NCBI GenBank assembly: GCA_947258795.1
Contig: CAMYJU010000006.1
Location: 1-64,000, forward strand
Source of the DNA: an uncultured Gammaproteobacteria bacterium
GTDB taxonomy: Bacteria; Pseudomonadota; Gammaproteobacteria; DRJJ01
Direction of reading: 5' to 3'
Length of the DNA stretch: 64,000 nucleotides
Of the stretch, positions 9,434 through 18,836 are shown piece after piece (positions within the stretch are counted from its first letter, which is position 1; each line of letters begins with the position of its first letter). Position numbers and translations under genes: made by a program. The notes beneath the pieces are model-generated. The model ran no database searches. It saw only the letters and a program-made list of their open reading frames with translations, and was not told where the DNA came from.

Positions 9434-9844
9434 TCACGCCAGCGCATTATGTTTAATCAGCAGAAGCTCATTCCCTCCCTTGTCCGATATACTGTGTTTC
9501 ACCTCATCAACCATGCTTTTGATCAACCGTATGCCATATCCACCTGGATTATTATTACTAAGCGGGGGCGTATTATTCCCAAGCTGATAGGAGGCCGTAT
9601 CGAATACCGGTGCCTGATCCCGTATTGAGATTATCAGGTCAGAGTGACTGGCAGATACATCGATCTCGATTTCGCCCGACCTGCCCTGGTAGCCATACAG
9701 AATGATATTACTTACCGCCTCATCAACGGCAAGTTTCAGATCGCCTATCAGTGAGCTTTCAACCCCGATCGAGGTGGCTGAACTTGAGATATAATCCCTT
9801 ATATCTTCCAGGTCAGACAGCCCTGCACTGATTTTAAGCAACAT
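9434..9844 (-). CDS. RsbW-like anti-sigma-type serine kinase (GHKL ATPase)
   Basis: A 136-residue single-domain GHKL kinase of the RsbW/SpoIIAB type. It has the N box DEAVSNIILYGY, a G1-like motif IRDQAPVFD, and the G2 glycine motif PGGYGIRLI. Such kinases phosphorylate a STAS antagonist on serine, or bind a partner instead: the partner switch. It is third in an operon behind the STAS gene (32 bp gap) and the cNMP-SpoIIE phosphatase gene, which gives all three classical partner-switch components. No sigma factor lies nearby, so the output is unknown. Confidence 0.85.
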   Translation of the reverse strand: MLLKISAGLSDLEDIRDYISSSATSIGVESSLIGDLKLAVDEAVSNIILYGYQGRSGEIEIDVSASHSDLIISIRDQAPVFDTASYQLGNNTPPLSNNNPGGYGIRLIKSMVDEVKHSISDKGGNELLLIKHNALA

Positions 9845-9876
9845 TAAGACCCGTTTATCTAACTATTGCTGGCACG

Positions 9877-10251
9877 CTAGAAGGAATCTATCGCACTGTC
9901 CAGATCGTCAAAGATATCTATGTATGCATCAAATCCAAGTGTCTTGAAAATCTTTCTAACTTCTTCTGATGGGTTCGCGATTCTCAGGTTGTCAGATTTA
10001 ATAGCGTTTTCATTATCGGACTTGTTCAATTTGTTGGTAATGGCGTGGATGGCACGAAGACCGGCGCTACTCATATAGGAAACATTACCCATCTCCAGAA
10101 TGATATTTTCAGCGCCGTTACCAATTGCATCACTCGCTGCTGACTCGAGATTACCCTGGGTATTGGCATCCAGCGGGCCGGTCAATTGCAAGACTGTGGC
10201 ATTGGCCGAACCTTCGTTTGTTGATACTGCGACATGTAATACATTACTCAT
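9877..10251 (-). CDS. STAS-domain anti-sigma factor antagonist
   Basis: A 124-residue STAS protein of the SpoIIAA/RsbV type. The motif MGNVSYMSSAGLRAI contains the phosphorylatable serine at the expected place before GLR. It should be phosphorylated by the adjacent RsbW-like kinase and dephosphorylated by the adjacent SpoIIE-type phosphatase. The N-terminal region is slightly extended compared with minimal STAS proteins. It sits between those two genes with gaps of 40 and 32 bp, so the three are very likely co-transcribed. Confidence 0.88.
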   Translation of the reverse strand: MSNVLHVAVSTNEGSANATVLQLTGPLDANTQGNLESAASDAIGNGAENIILEMGNVSYMSSAGLRAIHAITNKLNKSDNENAIKSDNLRIANPSEEVRKIFKTLGFDAYIDIFDDLDSAIDSF

Positions 10252-10291
10252 CTTTTCATCCTCTTATTATGAACTTCCAGCCAGTATTTAT

Positions 10292-11542
10292 TTAAGGGCT
10301 GCGATTGATCGCCAGAAAGGTGGTGTCATCAAACTGGCTTACACCATTAGTAAAATTATTCAACGAATCCAGTATTTCAGGCAACAACTTATCCGATGAA
10401 CCATTAAAGTTTCCGAGTAAGTCAAGTAGCCGTGTCTCCGTATACTGCTTCCCTTCTGCTGATTGCGCTTCTGTTACACCATCTGTAAATATCAGCATAC
10501 TATCACCGTGATCCAGTTTTGTTGTAGCGGTTTTATAACTGGCATCGGGAAAAACCCCAACGACAGGTCCCGTCGTATCCAGTCTTTCCTTGATATGTTT
10601 ATATGAGAATATGACCGGTGCCTCATGCCCGGCATTGATATAATTCAATACTCCTGTATCAGGGTCAAGCAAGGCGAAAAATACCGAAGCAAACATACTG
10701 GTGTCGCCGTGGGTCCTGGCAATATAATTATTGGTGAGTTGAATACTGTTTAGCAGGCACCTCTCCACATTGTCGTCCAACTCTACACTATCAGGTGTTT
10801 TATCAATTTCAGTTCCGGAACCGGCAGACCAGTTCCCAAAATCCCCTGACAAGGCCGTCGCCCTCAGCAGGCTTCTGAACAAGGTCATAAATAAGGCTGC
10901 ACCCACCCCTTTGTCACAGACATCACCTATAACCAGGCCTATACGGCTGATAGATTTGACCGTGAACACATCATAAAAATCACCTGCAACCTCATATGCC
11001 GCCTTGAAGTAAGCCGAAACATTCCAGCCCGGCGTATCGGGTAGTGCCTGAGGCAGGAAATGCGATTGAATCTCTCTCCCGATCTCAAGCTCTCTTTCCA
11101 GTGTGCGCACACGCATTGATCTGTCGGTGACCTTGTGTGCCATACTCTTCTCGCGTGCACACAACATTGACACAATGGATTTAGTAAAACCCTCCTCGTC
11201 TGAGAGCGTGTCAAACAGTTTCTTGCAATTGATTTCCAGTAGTGTTGTGTCATCTTCTGCTGTTATGGAAGCAGTTCTTTCAAGGGAGCCCAATGAGGCG
11301 ATTTCGCCAATGACGTGCCCGGCAGACAGTGTGTTCAGGAGCAAATCGCCATCATGAACACGAATATGCCCATCAAGGATAATGTACATTGATTCACCGG
11401 ACTCACCTTTCTGAAAAAGAGTCTCTCCGGTGTGTATAGAGACCTCATTGCCTATTTCTGCGGCCTGACGAAGCAGCTTTTCAGGGGCATTCTCCATGAA
11501 TCTGCTTTTCTTGAGGAATTCATAGTATCTTTCTGAATCCAT
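10292..11542 (-). CDS. cNMP-binding domain fused to SpoIIE/RsbU-type PP2C phosphatase
   Basis: The protein is 416 residues from the ATG at 11542; a TTG at 11593 would add 17 residues that look non-native. Residues about 15-125 form a cyclic-nucleotide-binding beta roll. Its phosphate-binding cassette has both key residues (IGEIASLGSLERTAS: glutamate and arginine). A linker helix is followed by the PP2C phosphatase with GDFYD, GDVCDKGVGAALFM, NAGHEAP and FTDGVTEA metal motifs. Predicted role: dephosphorylate the adjacent STAS antagonist under cyclic-nucleotide control. It heads the three-gene partner-switch operon. Confidence 0.88.
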   Translation of the reverse strand: MDSERYYEFLKKSRFMENAPEKLLRQAAEIGNEVSIHTGETLFQKGESGESMYIILDGHIRVHDGDLLLNTLSAGHVIGEIASLGSLERTASITAEDDTTLLEINCKKLFDTLSDEEGFTKSIVSMLCAREKSMAHKVTDRSMRVRTLERELEIGREIQSHFLPQALPDTPGWNVSAYFKAAYEVAGDFYDVFTVKSISRIGLVIGDVCDKGVGAALFMTLFRSLLRATALSGDFGNWSAGSGTEIDKTPDSVELDDNVERCLLNSIQLTNNYIARTHGDTSMFASVFFALLDPDTGVLNYINAGHEAPVIFSYKHIKERLDTTGPVVGVFPDASYKTATTKLDHGDSMLIFTDGVTEAQSAEGKQYTETRLLDLLGNFNGSSDKLLPEILDSLNNFTNGVSQFDDTTFLAINRSP

Positions 11543-12178
11543 ATTATAATCTCGGCCTGGATTCCTCTTGGTTATTATTAGGCCAGTCTTCAACTGGAAT
11601 ACACACTGTATTTTAGTACTGGCAACCTGTAAAAACAGGTTGTCAGGATAGAAAAGACTAGCAAAAAGAATAAAAGCCCTTTTAGCAAAAGTCCAGCATG
11701 GTACACAATCTCTTGTTGATATTCGGGTCCAACGAATATGCTTATGGGTAGAAACACCGGCATAAAATCAGATTGGCCTTATTTATACATTGCACGGTCC
11801 TGGTGCCCGGAACAGGCAGGCCGACAGACTTACCAGTTCCAGTAATTGTTTGTGTTTACGCACATAGTAATAAACCAGGGTAGTTCATACACAGATGTCT
11901 GTTAACCAGGCATTTAATATTCAAATGAATACAGTAACTTGAATAATCTGAGGGCATTATCATAAATTTAAAGAAATCAGAGTTGACTATACACCCATTA
12001 ATCATCAGGATATTATTATTCGACAATATGGTTTTTTTGTCTGGCCAGGGAATCACCAATCCCGATTCTGTCACATAAACAAAGCTGAACCAGGATTCTG
12101 GTGGCCATTATGTTCCGGGTAATGTATATCAGTTAATATCATTGCATGCCTGATACAACACTCTGAATAAAAAAAATA
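11543..12178. other. AT-rich intergenic region between divergent signalling operons
   Basis: About 640 bp separate the cNMP-phosphatase operon from the nucleotide-carrier-like operon, so promoters for both should lie here. No gene is convincing. A minus-strand open frame near 11800-11900 lacks a start codon, and a 72-codon minus-strand ORF (11856-12074) has non-protein-like composition. A segment at 11661-11695 resembles one at 18238-18272 (see findings). Confidence 0.5.
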
Positions 12179-14854
12179 TTGATAGACAAGTTTTTCAAAG
12201 TATTACTGGTTAAAGAAAATGAAAAAGGCTTTATGCTTTATTTCATTCTTTTTTTTCTAGTCATTGGTAGCGGCATGGCCATTGGCAGAGGGACGACTGA
12301 CGCCCTGTTTTTCAAGCGTTATGGCATCGAGTATCTGCCTGTTATGTATATCATACTTGGTTGCCTGTTATTCCTGACAAGCACATTCTATGCTGCCTTT
12401 TCTGATCGACTGCCACCTGAAAAATTCTTCAGAATCCTGAATAGCATCTTGATCTCATTACTGGTCATGGCATGGGTATCGATGTCATTTTTTAACTTCA
12501 AACACATCTATCCGGTATATTTCCTGATTTATGAAATAGCCTCTGAAGTTCTGCTTATCCATGCCGCCCTGTATCTGGCAAAAAACCTAGATGTAGTTCA
12601 GGCAAAAAGGCTGACGCCAATCGTACTGGCTGGCTCCCAGATAGGTACTATCATTGGCGGATTGTTTCTTGCTCTTAGCGCCCCTCATCTGGGTGTGCAG
12701 AATCTTCTGTTGGTATGGTGTATGCTGCTTTTTCTCGGCATCATAATGATTACATGGCATCATAAGCGTACAGGTCACTCACTCTATTTCAGGCATCCCA
12801 GAAAACATTCAAATAAGATGAAGCAATCGATGATCGATATATCGGTTGGCATGAAGTATATGAAAAAGTCTGACCTGGTCAGGTATTCATCATTTGCGTT
12901 GTTTTGTATGGTAATTGTATTCTATATACTTAGTTATACAGCAAACAGAATATATAACGATACCTTTAAGACTGAAGAAAGTCTGACTGCATTTTTTGGT
13001 TTAGTGGCCGTTATCACCAACTCTCTGGCCCTGGTATTCCAGTTATTTATTACCAACAGGGTTATCCAGCGTTTTGGAATCAAGACCGTTAATTTGTTTT
13101 TCCCGTTTTCGACCATGATCAGCTATCTGTTTTTGATCTTCAGTTTTGCATTACCATCAGCCATCGTTACCAGTATCAATAAAGACTCAATAATGCCTGC
13201 CTTTCGGAATCCGGTCAGGAGTCTTTTTTATAATGCCTTACCAAATTATATACAGGGACGCGCCAGGGCCATGTCCGTCGTAGTCGTTATTCCACTTGCA
13301 CTACTGGTTTGCGGTGGTGTACTTTGGACGGTACAACAAATGAATAACCCGCTCTATTTTCTGTCTATCGGTCTCATCCTGACCTGTTTTTATGCCTATT
13401 TTAACCTTCGTATGAACAAGGCCTATGTTCTGGAAATAGTTTCGAACCTAAGGAACAAGCTTTATATACCGGGAAAACATGAACAGACAGCTATCAAATC
13501 CGGTGGTATTGGAATCTTTGAAGAGTTACGGGAAGGAGTGGAACACAATGATGACCAGATCTGTATTGCATATGCTAAAACACTGGCAAACACCTTCCCC
13601 GAAAAAGCGGTACCGATATTGATAGAACGTCTGCAAGGAGCTATCAGTTCGACGAGAAATGAACTGTTTCAGATATTGGTACCACTCAACCCTGAAAAGT
13701 TACATGGATATTTATGGCAGGAGTTCGGGACTGCAGATATTCATTTGCAGACTACTATTTTGAAACAATTATTCAAACTCGGAGATGACCGGGCCATTTC
13801 AGGAATTGAGCAGAAACTGATCGACCCCAATCCACGTCTCAGGGCAGCCGCCATATATGGTTCTATTCTGCACAGACCTGATGATATACGTGCCTATGAG
13901 CTGCTAAATGCTCTATTAAAATCTGATGACCCTGGTGAAGTGCTTTCCGGACTGGAGACCTTGTATGAGCTGGGTGAAATCGACAGTAAAATAACCAGCC
14001 ATATTGAAAAATCCCATTTCATAAAACTCCTTTCGAACAGTAACAGCCGTATCTGGAACGCCTCTCTCAGGGTGATCTCATTATGGCCTTCAAGCAGCCT
14101 GCCGGAGCTTGTTCAATACCTGAAAAATGCATTCAATACCACCAATGAACCGGATGTGCGCTCCCAGGCAATCAGATGCGCCCATGTCCTGGGTAGTGAT
14201 GATGAGCATGACTTTATTGTAGCCGCACTGGATGACTCCCACCCACTGGTCCGTGAAGACGCAATCAATCTACTTAAGGACGAGAATCAAAAAGAGACTT
14301 TTACCAGCTGGATTATTGACACAAATCTTGGGTCACCCAGGACTCAGTCAACCATTTTGTCAAAACTCCAGGAAGCGGGAACACCTGTCCATATAATGGA
14401 AAATATTGCCCTGGCAAAGGCTCTGGATGCCGAGATGATTGAGCAGGTTATTATTACACTTAAGAATCATCATGAAATTCTCGACCTGGCCCCTGTCGAA
14501 CTACTGGTATATGCATTACAGGAACGACTCGAGCAGGTTATTGACCTTACCTTGCAGGCATTAAAATCCATAGAAGACACAACAACAATCAATCTTATTC
14601 AGGCAGGAATCAAATGCAGTGACAAGCGTATTGCCTCACAATCCATGGAAGCTTTAAGAAATATAGAAAACCAGAAACTTGCCATCATTCTGGCCAATAT
14701 TATGGAAGGTTATTTAGCCAGTGGCCCTGCAAAAGCTCAGTCTATACAGACATTCAGATCCGCTGAACACGCACTCGACTGGTGTAGTAATCGCCATGAT
14801 CCGTGGCTGAAGGCGTGTGCTAACGATGCATCACGGGTAATTACCCAGGAATAA
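12179..14854 (+). CDS. ATP/ADP-carrier-like MFS protein with C-terminal HEAT repeats
   Basis: An 891-residue protein. Residues about 18-425 are a polytopic membrane domain of the nucleotide-transporter (NTT/Npt, ATP:ADP antiporter) type. It opens with the FFKVL...KGF...TTDALFFKRYG pattern typical of that family. From about 455 to 870 it has HEAT-like alpha-helical repeats (for example PRLRAAAIYG and HPLVREDAINLL). The start is uncertain: TTG at 12179 is the first possible codon after an in-frame stop and has no clear ribosome site. The next ATG, at 12233, would clip conserved residues. Neighbours with cNMP-binding domains suggest regulated transport or a signalling scaffold. Substrate unknown. 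Confidence 0.75.
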   Translation: MIDKFFKVLLVKENEKGFMLYFILFFLVIGSGMAIGRGTTDALFFKRYGIEYLPVMYIILGCLLFLTSTFYAAFSDRLPPEKFFRILNSILISLLVMAWVSMSFFNFKHIYPVYFLIYEIASEVLLIHAALYLAKNLDVVQAKRLTPIVLAGSQIGTIIGGLFLALSAPHLGVQNLLLVWCMLLFLGIIMITWHHKRTGHSLYFRHPRKHSNKMKQSMIDISVGMKYMKKSDLVRYSSFALFCMVIVFYILSYTANRIYNDTFKTEESLTAFFGLVAVITNSLALVFQLFITNRVIQRFGIKTVNLFFPFSTMISYLFLIFSFALPSAIVTSINKDSIMPAFRNPVRSLFYNALPNYIQGRARAMSVVVVIPLALLVCGGVLWTVQQMNNPLYFLSIGLILTCFYAYFNLRMNKAYVLEIVSNLRNKLYIPGKHEQTAIKSGGIGIFEELREGVEHNDDQICIAYAKTLANTFPEKAVPILIERLQGAISSTRNELFQILVPLNPEKLHGYLWQEFGTADIHLQTTILKQLFKLGDDRAISGIEQKLIDPNPRLRAAAIYGSILHRPDDIRAYELLNALLKSDDPGEVLSGLETLYELGEIDSKITSHIEKSHFIKLLSNSNSRIWNASLRVISLWPSSSLPELVQYLKNAFNTTNEPDVRSQAIRCAHVLGSDDEHDFIVAALDDSHPLVREDAINLLKDENQKETFTSWIIDTNLGSPRTQSTILSKLQEAGTPVHIMENIALAKALDAEMIEQVIITLKNHHEILDLAPVELLVYALQERLEQVIDLTLQALKSIEDTTTINLIQAGIKCSDKRIASQSMEALRNIENQKLAIILANIMEGYLASGPAKAQSIQTFRSAEHALDWCSNRHDPWLKACANDASRVITQE

Positions 14855-14856
14855 CC

Positions 14857-15303
14857 ATGTCTGACATATTTGAAAGAATATTATTGTTAAAAAAATCACC
14901 CATATTTTCAGAGGTAACCACTGAGGATTTGCGTACTGTGGCAATGGAACTGGATGACGAACAGTATTTCAAAGGTGACAGGGTTTTCGAAATCAATAAC
15001 TATGGCGACCATATGTACATATTACAGAATGGTAAAGTTGGTATTTCACTTGAATCTGACCCCAAATGTGATAAATATGTAACCATCCTTAATCAGGGTG
15101 ACTGTTTTGGGGAAATGAACCTGCTTGATGACCAGCCCAGGTCGGCGACTGCAGTTGTACTTGAAGATGCTAATCTTCTATCACTGGAAAAATCACGGCT
15201 TCATGGACTGATAATGCACTACCCCGAACTCAGCCTGGGAATACTTAAAAGCCTGAGTATGCGTTTAAGAAATGCAAATCTGCTTGCTAAAGAAAGTAAA
15301 TGA
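14857..15303 (+). CDS. Stand-alone cyclic nucleotide-binding protein with intact phosphate cassette
   Basis: A 148-residue protein made of one cNMP-binding beta roll. The phosphate-binding cassette is complete: FGEMNLLDDQPRSATA, with glutamate for ribose and arginine for the cyclic phosphate. No DNA-binding domain follows. It starts 2 bp after the stop of the HEAT-repeat carrier, so translation is probably coupled. In related bacteria the carrier, HEAT and cNMP domains may occur in one chain. This supports a physical complex here, as inference. Confidence 0.85.
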   Translation: MSDIFERILLLKKSPIFSEVTTEDLRTVAMELDDEQYFKGDRVFEINNYGDHMYILQNGKVGISLESDPKCDKYVTILNQGDCFGEMNLLDDQPRSATAVVLEDANLLSLEKSRLHGLIMHYPELSLGILKSLSMRLRNANLLAKESK

Positions 15304-15335
15304 CAACTGGATCGATCATTAATGAGACCGGAAAT

Positions 15336-15539
15336 ATGCAAATAGCCAGAAAATTCATACTGGGTCTATGCACTTCTATAGGCCCAATATTAACACATGC
15401 CGGTACCATCATACCCGCGCCTGAGGCAGATCCACATTACACTACAGCCGGTTTCTTCGACATACATGTATGTAACTGGCCAACCGGTAGAAATAAAATA
15501 TATGCAGAACAGGAATATCATGCTCGTAAGTATGGTTAA
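15336..15539 (+). pseudogene. Truncated secreted-protein fragment (67 aa)
   Basis: ATG at 15336 follows a GAGACCGG ribosome-like site. The product has a clear signal peptide (MQIARKFILG... to THA-G) followed by about 30 residues of plausible mature sequence with the segment DIHVCNWP. After that the frame continues into unrelated residues and stops. It looks like the start of a longer exported protein whose remainder was lost. A real short secreted peptide cannot be excluded. It lies between two cNMP-protein genes. Confidence 0.35.
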
Positions 15540-15704
15540 TTGCCCAGCTTGCAATTATTATGAAAATATTCCGGATTTGTTATTAATTTTCCTGTAACAG
15601 TATATATAATACTTATATAACTGTTGCTCAGTAATTTTCACTATGCTAGTCAAGTTACTGTAATAAAGAATAATTTTAAAATAATAATCGGTCATGGGAT
15701 AACA

Positions 15705-16256
15705 ATGGATATTTCACCAAAAGACTTTTGCAGCAAGTTTGCACCCATATGTCAAAAAGAAAAAGAAGCTGACATACTGCTCAATGCCATGCAGCAAAGG
15801 AATTGCAGCAAAGGCGATATACTCCTGGAGCCCGGCCAGACTAATGACACGCTATATCTCGTGTGGTCAGGCAGCCTCACTGTATCACTGCACCAGGAAA
15901 ACGTGACAATCGAACTCGGCAGCATATTACCTGGAGGCTGGACTGGCGAGCTGGGCTTTATAGAGCCAGGCCCGGTCACCGCGACGGTCATGGCCGAGGA
16001 GGATACAAGCCTGCTATGTTTAGACCAGGATGGCCTGCAGGAATTACTGGACAAGGATCCGGATATCGTCATCCAGTTATTACACACATTTTCTCTTAGC
16101 CTGGCAGAAAGGCTTAGAGCTACAAAACAACATGTATTCAAACAGATTGCCGAAGATAACTTCCGATTGTCAAAAGGAGCGCCATCTGATAAACCTGGTA
16201 GATGGTACAAGTATCTCGGACGTAAATTAATGGGGATTTCCGGAGAAAGATCATGA
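15705..16256 (+). CDS. cNMP-binding-like protein with degenerate phosphate cassette
   Basis: The protein is 183 residues from the ATG at 15705, which follows GGGATAAC; upstream in-frame TTG starts are less likely. One cNMP-binding beta roll is present, but its cassette reads TGELGFIEPGPVTATV: the glutamate remains while the arginine that contacts the cyclic phosphate is replaced by valine. A different ligand, or a purely structural role, is therefore likely. The C-terminal helix is basic. It overlaps the next cNMP-domain gene by 4 bp (ATGA), so the two are translationally coupled. Confidence 0.8.
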   Translation: MDISPKDFCSKFAPICQKEKEADILLNAMQQRNCSKGDILLEPGQTNDTLYLVWSGSLTVSLHQENVTIELGSILPGGWTGELGFIEPGPVTATVMAEEDTSLLCLDQDGLQELLDKDPDIVIQLLHTFSLSLAERLRATKQHVFKQIAEDNFRLSKGAPSDKPGRWYKYLGRKLMGISGERS

Positions 16257-16831
16257 ATCTGACCAAATGCCTGAATCAGATCCCCGCCTTTTCCGATTTT
16301 ACAGCAGACGAAATTGATATGCTGGCGCAGGCAATGGCAACCAGGGAATACCCTGAAGGACATGTTTTTATTAAGGAAAAAAAGTCCTGTGATGGTATGT
16401 ACCTGATCCTTGAGGGTGAAGTGGTCGTTACCAGGGAAAGAGAAAACGGGGGCGTCGATATACTTGATCGACTGGGCAATGGAGAACTGTTTGGACTCAT
16501 ATCACTGATCGACCATGGTGTCAGAAGCGCAACCTGTACCGCAACCAACCAGGTTACCGCTGCCTACTTGCCAAGATCAGCTTTTCAGCTGCTTTATCAG
16601 GCGCATACGCATTTTGGTTATCATTTCCAACACATGATTGCACGTCAGTTGGCACATGATACCATGATTTATAATGATGCCCTGATGCACGGGATTGCGA
16701 ATAAAAACAAATATCATGCCTATCACGCCATTAAATTTACCCGTACCTACAAGGGGCCGGAAAGAAGGGAAATATCAAGACGCGATAAGGATCGGCGAAA
16801 TAATATTAGTCCGAAGATTGTACAGGATTGA
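16253..16831 (+). CDS. cNMP-binding-like protein with basic C-terminal tail
   Basis: A 192-residue protein, with start ATG at 16253 overlapping the upstream stop. Residues about 5-120 form a cNMP-type beta roll. The cassette reads FGLISLIDHGVRSAT, so the arginine is kept but the glutamate is replaced by leucine. This is the opposite defect to its upstream neighbour. A helical region follows, then a strongly basic tail with the motif GPERREISRRDKDRR, a kind seen near PilZ and other second-messenger proteins. No helix-turn-helix is visible. The complementary cassette losses suggest the two proteins could act as a pair. Confidence 0.8.
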   Translation: MNLTKCLNQIPAFSDFTADEIDMLAQAMATREYPEGHVFIKEKKSCDGMYLILEGEVVVTRERENGGVDILDRLGNGELFGLISLIDHGVRSATCTATNQVTAAYLPRSAFQLLYQAHTHFGYHFQHMIARQLAHDTMIYNDALMHGIANKNKYHAYHAIKFTRTYKGPERREISRRDKDRRNNISPKIVQD

Positions 16832-16912
16832 TGATTTCAGCATTCGATAAGATATTTACAAGATTAACTATGATCAGCGTTTGTAGCCTCTGATTCTATT
16901 TCTTATACGCAC

Positions 16913-18187
16913 GTGCAAAAACTCAGCCCTGACAGCGACAAGTCTTACGAACAGTTGAAGCTGCTAATTGCTGTACTCCAGGAATTTTCCACTACCCTGG
17001 ATATTGATACCACGCTGCTACATGTTACCCACTTGGTAAAACAGTATCTTGATGCCGAAGGCGTTTCACTATTCCTGCTTGAAAATGATGGGCGCGAACT
17101 GGTATGCCGGGTATGTGCAACAACATCAGCCGATATCACCGGCATCAGACTGGGTTCAGATGAAGGCATAATAGGTCGGGCACTACGTGAAAACACGACA
17201 CAGATGGTGCGTGATGTCAGCAAGGACCCGGATTTTTACAAAGAAGTCGATGTTAGCAGTGGCATTACCACGCGATCGATTTTATGCGCGCCACTGGTTC
17301 TGAAGAATAACCGCTTTGGTGCACTGGAGGCCATTAACAAGAATTCTGAAAGCGGCCTGTTTGATAAACAGGACCGCAATCTACTGACCATTCTGGCTAA
17401 TACCTCGGCTATGGCGATACATAACTCTCGTATGGCGGAAGAACTGGTATTTCAGGAGCGCACCAAGCGCGAACTGGAACTGGCGCGTGAGATCCAGGCG
17501 GCCCTGTTACCAGGGGACAACCCGGACTATCCGGTCTATGGTTACAATATTCCGGCACGTATGGTGTCGGGTGACTTTTACGACCACTTTCAGCTCGGTG
17601 ATGGTCGTATCTGTTTTAGTCTTGGAGATGTATCTGGCAAAGGCATTAACGCATCCCTGTTAATGGCCAAGACCACCTCGATATTCAGATGCCTCGGCAA
17701 GCGTATTGCATCTCCATCCGAGCTGATGTCAGTACTGAATAACGAATTATACGCAAATGCGACACATGGCATGTTTGTGACCATGGTAGCCGGAATTTAT
17801 GATCCACAGAAAAAAAAGCTGGTCATGGTCAACGCAGGTCACCAGCCACCCCTGTTAAGGAAGCGTGGTGGTCAGATAACCGCACAGGAATATGCAATGC
17901 CTCCATTGGGAGTTTTACCTAATATCGACTACGATGAATACGAGCTACAACTTGATGACGGTGACCTGTATATATTTACCGACGGCCTGACAGAGTGCTG
18001 GTTCCATCGCGAGAAACAGCTGGGTGATGAAGGTGTGATTGATATGATCAACCGCTTTTCGGACATCAATGCAGCAGACCGCTTACATGCAATCGTACAA
18101 AACGTCACACGCTGGAAGCGCGAACATAGCGGTTACCTGTTTGATGATGTCACCATGTTGCTAATTTCAGGGGCCTGGAAAGGTTAG
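16913..18187 (+). CDS. GAF-domain SpoIIE/RsbU-type PP2C phosphatase
   Basis: A 424-residue protein with a GTG start at 16913. Residues about 10-170 are a GAF sensor domain (IDTTLLHVTHLV, IIGRALREN and CAPLVLKN segments). Residues about 190-424 are a PP2C/SpoIIE phosphatase with SGDFYD, GDVSGKGINASLLM, NAGHQPP and FTDGLTE motifs, so the metal site looks intact. Its likely substrate is a phosphorylated STAS protein; the nearest is at 9877-10251. It ends the cNMP-protein operon, with an 81-bp gap after the basic-tail protein. Confidence 0.88.
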   Translation: MQKLSPDSDKSYEQLKLLIAVLQEFSTTLDIDTTLLHVTHLVKQYLDAEGVSLFLLENDGRELVCRVCATTSADITGIRLGSDEGIIGRALRENTTQMVRDVSKDPDFYKEVDVSSGITTRSILCAPLVLKNNRFGALEAINKNSESGLFDKQDRNLLTILANTSAMAIHNSRMAEELVFQERTKRELELAREIQAALLPGDNPDYPVYGYNIPARMVSGDFYDHFQLGDGRICFSLGDVSGKGINASLLMAKTTSIFRCLGKRIASPSELMSVLNNELYANATHGMFVTMVAGIYDPQKKKLVMVNAGHQPPLLRKRGGQITAQEYAMPPLGVLPNIDYDEYELQLDDGDLYIFTDGLTECWFHREKQLGDEGVIDMINRFSDINAADRLHAIVQNVTRWKREHSGYLFDDVTMLLISGAWKG

Positions 18188-18311
18188 TCTGGTCTGTTAT
18201 CATGCTGCCATCAGCTTTTTGTCCGTGAGCTATTAATCAAAAAGGACATAAAAGCCCTTAATAAAAATCCAGAGTGTCTGGTTCCATTGCTGAAGACCGC
18301 CGCCCTACTAC

Positions 18312-18752
18312 TTAGACCGTAAACTCACCTATCCATCGGTTACTCATATAATCTATCTTGAGTCGACGAGGCCGCATTTTCAATGCCTGTTCGCTATCAA
18401 GGACGCGTTTGGCAGGGTGATTTTCCGCAAATTCAACAGGATCACAGCTATCCGATTCTACCGTACTAAAAATCACTGAAAGCCTATCATTTACCGGAAC
18501 CGTCTCCAGGTCCAGATTGTCATGGAACAATACTCTTTTTAACACAACACAGGAAAAATAGAGTTGCATCTCAACGTACAAAGGATTGGAACGAGACTTC
18601 AGGACCCGGTCGGCACGGCCAGTATAGCTAACGTTCAGTTCGCTACCTTTGTATGCCATAGTGGTATGACGGTTATATGGGTTTAATAGCCTGTCCAGCC
18701 TTGCAGGGATATTAAATAGATTGCCAAATGTAAAATAACTACTGTTCTTCAA
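18312..18752 (-). CDS. Conserved-looking protein of unknown function
   Basis: A 146-residue frame from a TTG at 18752, or 115 residues from the ATG at 18659; neither has a good ribosome site. The protein is basic, mixed alpha/beta in composition, without signal peptide or membrane segment. The C-terminus (RRLKIDYMSNRWIGEFTV) looks folded. A PilZ domain was considered, but its RxxxR and NxSxxG signatures are missing. It lies tail to tail with the GAF-phosphatase gene and is followed upstream by the cyclase-FHA gene on the same strand. No function is assigned. Confidence 0.55.
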   Translation of the reverse strand: MKNSSYFTFGNLFNIPARLDRLLNPYNRHTTMAYKGSELNVSYTGRADRVLKSRSNPLYVEMQLYFSCVVLKRVLFHDNLDLETVPVNDRLSVIFSTVESDSCDPVEFAENHPAKRVLDSEQALKMRPRRLKIDYMSNRWIGEFTV

Positions 18753-18836
18753 AATAAATATACTTTCGTAATTTCAGTATTTAGTGGACAATCAAATATG
18801 CGTATATGTTCCCGGGGCCGATACGCTTTGGATAAA

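Noticed and set aside
11856-12074. 72-codon minus-strand ORF in the intergenic region
   Set aside because: No ribosome site, no motif and AT-driven composition; kept only as part of the gap description.
15752-16363. 203-codon minus-strand ORF
   Set aside because: It is antisense to two cNMP-domain genes with clear motifs and has no recognisable protein features.
18312-18752. PilZ domain in the unknown protein
   Set aside because: Neither the RxxxR motif nor the D/N-x-S-x-x-G motif is present.
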